Part shown: in pieces, positions 11,512 through 22,022 of the stretch
Layout of the letters: each line of letters starts with the position of its first letter
Position numbering within the stretch: position 1 is the first letter of the stretch
NCBI RefSeq assembly: GCF_000002995.4
Contig: NW_025062475.1
Coordinates: 6,576,187-6,640,186, forward strand
Source: Brugia malayi
Taxonomy: Eukaryota; Nematoda; Chromadorea; Rhabditida; Onchocercidae
Length of the DNA: 64,000 nucleotides
Direction: 5' to 3'
Notes under the pieces: generated by a model
Seen by the model: the letters and a program-made list of their open reading frames with translations, nothing else
Database searches by the model: none
Told to the model about the DNA's origin: nothing
Position numbers and translations under genes: made by a program

Positions 11512-14128
11512 TCATAATTTTTCGATTTCAACAGTTAACCGATCAATTTCCTTCGTAATTGTTTCTCTTCGCGCGATTTTTTCGAGTTGTGTTTTCTCTG
11601 GATTTCCCAATACTCCACTTTTGATTCTTTGCTGCAGTGATTTTTACTAGTTTACATGTATGTAATAAGACGAGTACGAGGATACAAAAATAAAAACCCA
11701 GTTTACCTCTAGTATTTCTATATCTCGTAGCTTTCTGTTCAAATTGTTAATCTTCTTTCCAATACATTCACGAGGAGTTATAGGAGCGTTTGGCCTCAGT
11801 GCTGCAGCAATCGGTTTTTTCAATTCTTGTTCTTCAGTTTTCTGGAAACCTTCGGAAGAAAAAATAACTAAGTTGACAACGTAATCAAATAGATGTGGAT
11901 AAATCATAAACAGTATTTAATTTAAAGAATTACCAACTAATTTTCCTGAACAACTGAACAATGAGATGCTTAAATGACGTTTTGTCAATTCATAAATTAA
12001 ATAAAAGTTTCCTTCGTTTCATGAGTTGGTCATTACACACAGGATTAACTCCAACATAACATGTACAAAAAAAGCATTGCAGACAATAATTACTTTAATA
12101 ACTTACAAATTATCAAATATTACATAATTGGAATAAGAAGTCGTAACATTCATTCTTACTTTTTGATTTTTTTAAAAATCACTGACACCCTTAACAAACT
12201 CCAACTTCAAGATTTTAATTTGAGCAGGATTCAAATGTTACCTCGGATAGATTTCCAATTCACATATCTTACCACAGGATAAAAAAGTGACCTTTTTAGG
12301 TTTCACAACTTCGGTGGGCGACCAACCAATGGGATATGTAGTTTTGTTGCTCATTTGTTGACCGCGTGATTCGTACCTCGGTTGTTCTTCCTGTGGGATG
12401 TAACCGTCCTTCACTCTTCTTGCCTTTCTCCACGTTCCATCAGCACGTTGCGAAGCTGCTATGTAAGTTTCACCTAAAATAAGCTTTTTTTGCAAATGAG
12501 CAAAAGGAACATCAGGATAACCTAGTGCAATTCCCTACAGTTGTAAGGAATAAAAAATATCGTTTAAAAATTATGTGTTAAAGTGACAGTCAATTAAAAG
12601 TTCTGGATTTACATGATCAGTCAGTCAGCTTTCGCTGTAAATATGTCAGTTGGTTAATAAAAGTTCATGTGTACAGCAGTTAGTCATAAGCAGTGAACTT
12701 AAGCACCACATTGACTCACCAGTTTTAGTTTTTATACGAACGTCTCCAATGAAACCTTTTGATGACATAGCAACATGAATTTCTCGAATGCTGATGAGTT
12801 CACGATCTAATACCTGAAAAGGTAATATATCGGGAATAATCCAACGTTTCCGTTCTGATCTCTATGCCTTATAAATTATGTTATTTAGGAAATAATGAGC
12901 CTAAAAAAAAAAAAAAAAAAAAAACAAACAGGAAAAAGCTTCATGACAAGAGTATTCCTTTAATGCTTTCAATTGCAGTATCGAAAATGGGAATGCTTGC
13001 ACGTTCGTCCGCTCGTCATAAAACGCAATATTCCCATTCAAAAAATCGTAATTGGAAAATATAATACAATCGGAATCCATTTACCCATCCATACATTCAA
13101 AAGACAAAATGAACAACATGACTTCTGAGATTAGTACACATTTTGTGCAATCTTTATTTCCCGTATGACAATGTGCAAAGTAAAAGAAAATAAAAGAAAA
13201 AAAAAACCTTAAATGAGAGTAAACCATAAACAATCCTAGATAAGATTCATGGTATACATTTCCCATAACAAAACGTTTCATGCAAATATGGTAAATATAA
13301 AATACATAGATGTACAATTACTAACATCATAGTTTTATGAAGTCGCATAACTCGGACATACATGTCAAAATATACATCATCCGTCACTAGCACGAGTTAA
13401 TCGTTGCTAAAATCGACAAGATAAGATATTAGTTTAGTGTAGTCAACTGGTACTAATAACCACTACAGCTTTGTCTGTATTAGCTTTGTCTCACATTTTG
13501 GCTTACAACCACAAATGATCTGTTAAACAGCAATACAACATGCTACAATTTCAAAACAACTATTTAAAACAGATGATATTTAAAATGATTGAAACAGATA
13601 ATGTGTAATTTATACAGCAATTCTTGAATTTCTTATTCTCAATTTCGCACCTAAAAGAATCACAGGTCTATGCAAATAAAAACAAATAGAGCAATGAAAA
13701 ACGGAAAATTCAACTTTACAAAGTAGCAGCAACTCAATGTATACAGACATTGGATATGCAGGAACAAATAAAAACAATATCATCTGAACGAAGTTGTAAA
13801 AAAAATGCGAAAAAATTTCTCATGCAAATCAATTTAAAAACCCCTCAAGAAGCATAATAACATGGAGCGAAAAAAGGATCCAAAATGCATCCACAAATAT
13901 TTTTAACGTCGCAATAAGTTCTACAAGCAAGAAAGTTTCAAAAACATCTTAAACATTTTTCCACAATAAAACATGATCAAAAAACAAGCTTCTGTTCTTT
14001 TGAAAAAACAAAAAAAAAAAAAACATTAAGAGAATGAAAACTGGTATGACCTTCGTTTTTACCCGAATTCACGTAAATGTCTTAAAACAAAGAAAAATAA
14101 CAGAATATCCTGACACCTAATGGAAACA
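10915..14128 (+). repeat. Inverted-duplication arm A (about 3.2 kb)
   Basis: This segment is the reverse complement of 18135-21345. Mirror positions sum to 32260 in the outer part and 32263 in the inner part, because one A run is 22 long here (12903-12924) and 19 long in the other arm. In every stretch I compared by eye the arms are otherwise identical, except for three mismatches in the outermost ~30 bases (10926, 10934, 10940 in this arm). The inner edge is abrupt: homology stops after TGGAAACA at 14128. The arm carries all of PYM, about 1.36 kb upstream of its ATG and about 0.6 kb downstream of its stop. Confidence 0.95.
11512..12768 (-). CDS. PYM1: PYM, partner of Y14 and Mago (copy A)
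   Basis: PYM binds the Mago-Y14 core of the exon junction complex and the small ribosomal subunit, and removes EJCs from translated mRNA. Exons on the minus strand are 12720-12768, 12273-12473, 11707-11849 and 11512-11631, giving 170 residues; human PYM1 is 204. The N-terminal Mago-Y14-binding region (residues ~17-45) is clear: TGETYIAASQRADGTWRK then RRVKDGYIPQEE. The C-terminal ribosome-binding helix (~120-168) reads KKINNLNRKLRDIEILEQR, then KTQLEKIARRE. The first junction splits a Gly codon and joins KTKTG to ETYIA. A TTTTCAG on the coding strand (12814-12820) is a likely trans-splice acceptor 45 bases before the ATG. This copy lies in arm A and has the same predicted protein as copy B. 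It is transcribed away from the spacer, on the same strand as ING. Confidence 0.93.
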
Positions 14129-14447
14129 AGTTTTCAAAACGTTATAGCAGCTGCCAGCATGGGACGGCTTAACGATTAAACTATTCATCTCCTTTCCTAA
14201 GAATTTAGCTATGAGGAATAGTGAATAATCACAACCATTTCTCAAGATAAGCCAGATGATTGCAACTGCAATACGCACACATACATAATCTAACGATTTA
14301 CAACGTAGTCAGAAAATCAGAAAAATCTGGAGCATAAAAAAAAAAAGCCAAGAAGTAAATCACAAGCAGTGTTCGACCTGAATTCTTAAGATGTGTTGTT
14401 TTAATCCATGTTTAATATTAATTTAAAAAAAAAAAAGTACCCCTTTC
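12769..14447. other. PYM copy A upstream region and ING 3' flank
   Basis: Up to 14128 this is the inner part of arm A: the shared 5' flank of PYM, with a 22-base A run at 12903-12924 and no exon that I recognise. From 14129 to 14447 it is unique sequence and probably contains the ING 3' UTR. Small open frames here are mirrored exactly in the other arm, which reflects the duplication and not coding conservation. Confidence 0.45.
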
Positions 14448-17250
14448 CTATTCTATCAAATCGGGATTGATCACATCGCATCGATCTCCACGACAATGTG
14501 GGCAATACCATTTACCTTTCGGTTTCTGTCTCAGTTGAACACATGGGAAATGATACCATTCGTTACATTTTTTATTCTCACAAAGAATCATATCACCATA
14601 CGAAACCTGAATAATTCGAATCATAGACAGGAGAGGAATACAAGGAAAAAAAGAAGGCAGCATCGAACAAAAATTGAGGTTAAGGATTGTTTTATTATAT
14701 TATAAATTATGTATATATACTTACTTGCCGGCATAAGCAATATAAGGGATCGAGATTATTTTCACCCTCTGTTATTTCTGTAACAGCAGACGTTGCTTGG
14801 CGGGGTTTCCTTGGTAAACGCGGCCTTCCTGCACCACGCTTCTTTTGCATCGAACGTCCTTCATTTAGTTCCTGCACTTTTATTTTCTTCCGTCGTCCTG
14901 ATAAATACTAAACGGGAACAATTCAGGCGTCAGAAACTCAAAATTACCTTTTAAATGACTCTAGAAAAATTCCAAAAATTCTAACTTTCTACTTGAAAAA
15001 GTAAGAGTCACATGTAAACGAGATAAGCTTACTTATAAGAAAGTAGCTTTAATATTCCAACAAAAATATTCTTTATGAAAAAATAATCTTTTCAAGAAGA
15101 ATATTCCTTATGAAATGTAAGTTATATCGATAAGTCATTGTTCGACTAATAATGACTAGGCATTATAACCAAACAGAAATTTAATCAGTAAATAGGAAGA
15201 GTTTGACAGTGGATGCTTAAAATGAATAGTAGCGGTCGCAGTTCTTGTAACTTACGAAAAAAGAACACATTTTACACAAACACACTAGTTGGGTAGAATA
15301 TTTTAAGAGATAAACGTCAACCTGATCTGATACGGCTGGTGGAGACGGAGACTCTTTTGCTTTTCCCTTTACAACAGACTGGGATCGTGTGTCCCTTTCG
15401 ATCCGTCGTATATTTTCTCTTGCTGTTGGAGCTTGACGTTTTGATCGGAACCCTTTTGGTTTGGCTGCTTGTTCTATAAGTAATGTCGTTTCGTAGCAAT
15501 TAATATGTTAAAGAACCTAATATCCCAACACGGCACTTTTAGGAATGAATGAATATGGAAAGTTTGTTCTAGACATTTCACTTTTTTTTTAGGAAAAATT
15601 GAATTTTGAATCCAAATTCTTGTTCAAAAAGAACTGAACTTTTTGGAACTGTGCATATGTATGTAACTGTAAAAAAATTTAGTTTTGAACTTAGAGAATT
15701 AAAAAATTTAGATCAATTCGATAAATGACTTGGTTGTCCCTATATTTCACCATTCACTATTATTCCTTTAGCAGAGAATTCATGCCATTTAAAAAATATT
15801 GAATAGAAATTCAAGATTTGACTATAATGCTGCAGAATGGAAAAAAAAAAAAAACTCTAAGGATGATCAGCTATGGATATAAGAAAAAGCAGCTAAAAAA
15901 ATTGGAAAGTCACAATACCCAGCCTTACAATAAGAGTATTCACGCTGGGATATTTGAGCCCATGATATTAAATGGCAGAGGGGTCATTTTTAATTCCTGA
16001 AAGAAAATTTCTCTTTCTCCCTCTCTTTACCATCTGGGTCTTATTCTTCTCTTATTTTTTTTTTACTTTTCGTTCCCTTTATTTAACTTCTCTTGCTTTC
16101 TAATTATAAGTCCACTGACTTCTCCCTCTTCTCTTTCGAGTTGCTACTTTCTGCGCCTCTCCCTCTTCGACAACAGGTTCTAAATTGACGAGAATTCCTA
16201 TTCAATCATTTTAAATAGAATTATTCAACATTTTAACTGCAAAACTCACTTTCTTTTGAATTATTTTTTCAAAAGCATAAGACAAAAAAACTTTATAACC
16301 AATTAAAAATTATCTTCACTAATTCTAAATTCGGCAGATGATTTCCAATTACGAATTTTCCATTCAAAACAGCTCACGTTTAATTTGTTGTGGATCAGTT
16401 TGGCAACCAATTAAGTTCTGTAATTTCGTATCTACATCAAACATTACGCCTGATTTCCAAAATGCTAAGTGTTGTGCCATACGCAACTCATTTTCCAACG
16501 TATCGAACATTTCATCAACTTGTTCACGACTCATTTCCATCTTAAATTTTACAGATTTTCATTTTTTTTTTTTGCGGAATTTTACAGATTTTCCACAATT
16601 TTTCATTTTCAGCTAAATTAATGTACCATTAGGCTGAAAAATTAATGGGATCTTTTACAAATAATTTATATAGCTGAACTTTGTTAACTTGAAAGAAAAA
16701 CGAAATATGAAAATTGTATCTGCTGCTTTATTTGATAAACAGAATACTTACCAGTCCTTCATTTAAAGTATCCTGGATTCTCTCTACTTCTCGCATGACT
16801 GCTTGATAGATGACATCTAATTCAGCCATTTTTTGTAACGGTTTCTAAATTTCCTTTAAATTTAAGCATGGAGAAAGCACTGAATGTCATATATGCAAAC
16901 TGGAAAGAAATAATTTGGGACCATAAAATAAAAAAGTATGACTCGACAAAAAAAAAAGTTAATAAAATGATAAAATCTTATTGCAAGAATTTACTGTTGA
17001 AGTCAGAATAAAGAAATTGTAAGCAACAGCGTAGTGTCGATTAACGGCATAAATTTTAACAATATCTCGATACAGGACTTCCCTTTCTTAAATCATCGTT
17101 ACTGATATCTGAAATTCTTGAAAGTCCTATCTGAAAAGTTCCAACCTGGACTATATCTACCGCATCAAATAGACGTTTCACAAGATTTTTCGCATCTGGA
17201 GGTACACTGTCGAATCCTTCATAACTTGTAGACGGTTTAGTTCCATCCAT
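14448..17250 (-). CDS. ING-family PHD-finger chromatin protein
   Basis: ING proteins are subunits of histone acetyltransferase or deacetylase complexes and read H3K4me3 through a C-terminal PHD finger. Exons on the minus strand are 17146-17250, 16752-16844, 16378-16540, 15322-15473, 14725-14907 and 14448-14606, with consistent phases, giving 284 residues (ING family about 240-420). The N-terminal helical ING region starts [12 protein letters not shown] and continues [19 protein letters not shown] basic linker (RRKKIKV ... [18 protein letters not shown]-hook-like) precedes the PHD (~227-275): [40 protein letters not shown]. All C4HC3 zinc ligands are present, as are the expected aromatic-cage Tyr (VSYG) and Trp (EWYH). 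Two donors (GTTGGA, GTGAGC) are weak or non-optimal. The gene is the only one in the spacer of the inverted repeat. The exact ING paralogue is not resolved. Confidence 0.9.
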
Positions 17251-19491
17251 CTCAAAAGGTTTGTCAACAATCTTATCTCATCATATTAAAACACACTGAA
17301 ACATTTCAGAAAATCTGAACTCCAATAAGCAAAAAGAAGCAGCAAACACCTAGACTTAGTGCTTCGAGATCATCAACACACGGAACTGTATGCATAGAGA
17401 AGAGTGACGGTTATCAATCTTACGAAATCTTGCTGCAATAATATGATAGAAAACCCTGCAAGTAGGTCTAAAGTGATCCGAGAGCGAACCTGATTGCACT
17501 ATATCGGCTGGGATCAGATCGTCTATGGTTTTTATATTATGAGCATAGGAAAAATTAAACTGGACGGTAAAAGAACCGCTATCCTAAATCTTCCCTAAAT
17601 AATAAAACAGATGGATAAAAGACACAGTGATAAAAATCGGTGACTATGCAATCAACCACTGCGATTGACTGCAAGGTTACAAGACAGACTGATAAAGTAA
17701 ACGACAAATATATCGCTACAATTCAAAAAAAAAAAAACAAGTACTACATTGAAATGGATAACAATACTTGGAGGTAAGTATTCGAGATTTTCTCGTCAGC
17801 ATCGGAAGATTTTCGAAATACCATAAACAACACTCACCACACCTAGAGAGGGATAACAAGTATTCTACTCCCCTCCCTCATAACCTTTCAAACTTCAGAA
17901 AATGTTGCAAATGGTATTTGTACCCTAATGTCAAAACGTACCACCTTCCTATGCTACAATTGCAAGTTCGCAATGAAAAATATTTGTTCCTTTGATGCAC
18001 AAAGAAATTGGAACTCTCATTTGCTGTCACGATAGTTATTCGTGAAAGTAAGGTTTTGTTCGTTTTTAAGCCTACTGCTAATTAATATTGGAAATAAGAA
18101 GTTTTTATGATCTATAAAACTTAAGATGCACAAATGTTTCCATTAGGTGTCAGGATATTCTGTTATTTTTCTTTGTTTTAAGACATTTACGTGAATTCGG
18201 GTAAAAACGAAGGTCATACCAGTTTTCATTCTCTTAATGTTTTTTTTTTTTTTGTTTTTTCAAAAGAACAGAAGCTTGTTTTTTGATCATGTTTTATTGT
18301 GGAAAAATGTTTAAGATGTTTTTGAAACTTTCTTGCTTGTAGAACTTATTGCGACGTTAAAAATATTTGTGGATGCATTTTGGATCCTTTTTTCGCTCCA
18401 TGTTATTATGCTTCTTGAGGGGTTTTTAAATTGATTTGCATGAGAAATTTTTTCGCATTTTTTTTACAACTTCGTTCAGATGATATTGTTTTTATTTGTT
18501 CCTGCATATCCAATGTCTGTATACATTGAGTTGCTGCTACTTTGTAAAGTTGAATTTTCCGTTTTTCATTGCTCTATTTGTTTTTATTTGCATAGACCTG
18601 TGATTCTTTTAGGTGCGAAATTGAGAATAAGAAATTCAAGAATTGCTGTATAAATTACACATTATCTGTTTCAATCATTTTAAATATCATCTGTTTTAAA
18701 TAGTTGTTTTGAAATTGTAGCATGTTGTATTGCTGTTTAACAGATCATTTGTGGTTGTAAGCCAAAATGTGAGACAAAGCTAATACAGACAAAGCTGTAG
18801 TGGTTATTAGTACCAGTTGACTACACTAAACTAATATCTTATCTTGTCGATTTTAGCAACGATTAACTCGTGCTAGTGACGGATGATGTATATTTTGACA
18901 TGTATGTCCGAGTTATGCGACTTCATAAAACTATGATGTTAGTAATTGTACATCTATGTATTTTATATTTACCATATTTGCATGAAACGTTTTGTTATGG
19001 GAAATGTATACCATGAATCTTATCTAGGATTGTTTATGGTTTACTCTCATTTAAGGTTTTTTTTTTCTTTTATTTTCTTTTACTTTGCACATTGTCATAC
19101 GGGAAATAAAGATTGCACAAAATGTGTACTAATCTCAGAAGTCATGTTGTTCATTTTGTCTTTTGAATGTATGGATGGGTAAATGGATTCCGATTGTATT
19201 ATATTTTCCAATTACGATTTTTTGAATGGGAATATTGCGTTTTATGACGAGCGGACGAACGTGCAAGCATTCCCATTTTCGATACTGCAATTGAAAGCAT
19301 TAAAGGAATACTCTTGTCATGAAGCTTTTTCCTGTTTGTTTTTTTTTTTTTTTTTTTAGGCTCATTATTTCCTAAATAACATAATTTATAAGGCATAGAG
19401 ATCAGAACGGAAACGTTGGATTATTCCCGATATATTACCTTTTCAGGTATTAGATCGTGAACTCATCAGCATTCGAGAAATTCATGTTGCT
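17251..19491. other. ING upstream region and inner part of arm B
   Basis: 17251-18134 is unique spacer sequence upstream of ING, with no further exon recognised. From 18135 it is the inner part of arm B, which is the 5' flank of PYM copy B and includes a 19-base T run near 19340-19357. A TTTTCAG at 19440-19446 is a likely spliced-leader acceptor for PYM. Confidence 0.4.
19440..19446 (+). promoter_or_regulatory. Probable trans-splice acceptor of PYM copy B
   Basis: TTTTCAG matches the nematode acceptor consensus and lies 45 bases upstream of the PYM ATG at 19492, with no upstream coding exon seen. The mirrored site in arm A is 12814-12820. The spliced-leader reading is inference. Confidence 0.45.
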
Positions 19492-20748
19492 ATGTCATCA
19501 AAAGGTTTCATTGGAGACGTTCGTATAAAAACTAAAACTGGTGAGTCAATGTGGTGCTTAAGTTCACTGCTTATGACTAACTGCTGTACACATGAACTTT
19601 TATTAACCAACTGACATATTTACAGCGAAAGCTGACTGACTGATCATGTAAATCCAGAACTTTTAATTGACTGTCACTTTAACACATAATTTTTAAACGA
19701 TATTTTTTATTCCTTACAACTGTAGGGAATTGCACTAGGTTATCCTGATGTTCCTTTTGCTCATTTGCAAAAAAAGCTTATTTTAGGTGAAACTTACATA
19801 GCAGCTTCGCAACGTGCTGATGGAACGTGGAGAAAGGCAAGAAGAGTGAAGGACGGTTACATCCCACAGGAAGAACAACCGAGGTACGAATCACGCGGTC
19901 AACAAATGAGCAACAAAACTACATATCCCATTGGTTGGTCGCCCACCGAAGTTGTGAAACCTAAAAAGGTCACTTTTTTATCCTGTGGTAAGATATGTGA
20001 ATTGGAAATCTATCCGAGGTAACATTTGAATCCTGCTCAAATTAAAATCTTGAAGTTGGAGTTTGTTAAGGGTGTCAGTGATTTTTAAAAAAATCAAAAA
20101 GTAAGAATGAATGTTACGACTTCTTATTCCAATTATGTAATATTTGATAATTTGTAAGTTATTAAAGTAATTATTGTCTGCAATGCTTTTTTTGTACATG
20201 TTATGTTGGAGTTAATCCTGTGTGTAATGACCAACTCATGAAACGAAGGAAACTTTTATTTAATTTATGAATTGACAAAACGTCATTTAAGCATCTCATT
20301 GTTCAGTTGTTCAGGAAAATTAGTTGGTAATTCTTTAAATTAAATACTGTTTATGATTTATCCACATCTATTTGATTACGTTGTCAACTTAGTTATTTTT
20401 TCTTCCGAAGGTTTCCAGAAAACTGAAGAACAAGAATTGAAAAAACCGATTGCTGCAGCACTGAGGCCAAACGCTCCTATAACTCCTCGTGAATGTATTG
20501 GAAAGAAGATTAACAATTTGAACAGAAAGCTACGAGATATAGAAATACTAGAGGTAAACTGGGTTTTTATTTTTGTATCCTCGTACTCGTCTTATTACAT
20601 ACATGTAAACTAGTAAAAATCACTGCAGCAAAGAATCAAAAGTGGAGTATTGGGAAATCCAGAGAAAACACAACTCGAAAAAATCGCGCGAAGAGAAACA
20701 ATTACGAAGGAAATTGATCGGTTAACTGTTGAAATCGAAAAATTATGA
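19492..20748 (+). CDS. PYM1: PYM, partner of Y14 and Mago (copy B)
   Basis: This is a second complete PYM gene with the same function as copy A: binding of Mago-Y14 and dissociation of EJCs from translated mRNA. Exons are 19492-19540, 19787-19987, 20411-20553 and 20629-20748, giving 170 residues. I chose the ATG at 19492 because it follows the trans-splice-like acceptor closely and leaves a length normal for the family. The N-terminal ETYIAASQRADGTWRKARR block and the C-terminal QLEKIARRE helix are intact, and no frameshift or stop is present. An AATAAA at 20791-20796 lies 43 bases after the stop. Introns and at least 1.3 kb of 5' flank are shared with copy A, so both copies should be expressed alike unless sequences outside the arms matter. 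They are divergent from each other, outward from ING. Confidence 0.93.
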
Positions 20749-22022
20749 TTATTTTTCTGAAATTATTTTTGTAAATAGCAAAGTTTTTTTAATAAATCAT
20801 ATACAGCAAAACAAATGACATCTTCTATAACATATACCACCGAAATGTTTCGGATTGAGTGAATTCAAGGATACAAAGAAATAGGGCTCCTAGAAGTAAT
20901 TTATTCACAAAATATCGTACCACTTTTTTGTCGAGATCTGACTACTTTTCTGTTTTCAAAAAATAAATTTAGAAAAAAATCTGAGATCAAAACAATACGG
21001 TTACCCCTCTGATTGATATAATCTGAGTATGTTATTTATAAAGTGAAGCATAACTGTTTCAAGTGATTATATATTTAAATGTCAGTGTTGTGAATTCACT
21101 CGTTTATTATTTATGAGCTCTAAAATACATATAGCGTTGTCAGTCACAAAGATCAGAACGATTTATTTGAAAGTTTGACCCAAAAAGCGGCGAAATTGTC
21201 GCAATTTCTAAATATATTTCTATATTTAGGAAACCAATTTCTTACGGAACCTTCCATTTTAGACTGCTGAAAAGTGAGCGATATTTTAGCATACCACTTT
21301 CATTATGATGAACTTCTTACATGATGTTTTTCTATAAATGATGTGATTTGCAGTCAGGTTAAGCTATTAGTTATTACCGTACTTATCTGATAATTTTCTT
21401 AATGTACTCTGTTTTAATTTATTGCTTATGCAATATTTTATGAAGATAATTGAGACGATTACTGGAACAAAATGTCGAAATTTTATACGAAAACAATAAA
21501 TGCTGAAATCAATATTCGCAAACACAAAATAATTCATATCATTCAAGAGATGATAATATTAAAGCATTATATAATTTAAACCTGTAAAACAATTTGTATT
21601 ATTTTCGGGTTCTGATAATACTGGTGATAACTGGAGACGAACATTGCAATTTGGGTTTGCAGACTTGTAGAATTTGTAAAATGTTGTTGAACATGCTTTG
21701 AGAATTGAGAAGAGTGAATGACGGGGATACTATTGCAAGAAATTTATTACGAATTACGAATGAGGCCTCAAGAGTTTTCTCATTATTTTGCATTTGATCA
21801 CTGATAAGAGGAACTTTTACCACTGATAAGATGATTTCTACACTTTCTGCTTATTTTTTTGAACCAAAAATTTGGAAGCGGGAATAAAATCAGCTGAAAT
21901 GTGATTGAAATTTTAGAGTTATAATGGAATTACATTCCGGAAACGGTCTTCTCTGATTTTTACGTGTAAAATATGCAAAAGTTACATTCTTAGATGCAGC
22001 ATGTTGTCCATTTATCTATGAA
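20749..22022. other. 3' flank of PYM copy B and of the eve-like gene
   Basis: Convergent intergenic region. Up to 21345 it belongs to arm B. 21346-22022 is unique, contains the likely 3' UTR of the homeobox gene, and shows no exon that I can support. Confidence 0.4.

Larger units (their letters stand above)
18135..21345 (-). repeat. Inverted-duplication arm B (about 3.2 kb)
   Basis: This is the mirror image of 10915-14128. The inner end starts abruptly at 18135 and the outer end fades at about 21345 through three mismatches in ~30 bases. Every other stretch I compared matched the other arm, apart from the 19 versus 22 length of one homopolymer. The spacer between the arms is 14129-18134 (4006 bp). 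Confidence 0.95.

Noticed and set aside
12864..13317. Small open frames mirrored exactly in both inverted-repeat arms (also 18946-19396)
   Set aside because: Their apparent conservation is only the duplication; they are short, include homopolymer-encoded Lys/Phe runs, and lie upstream of PYM.
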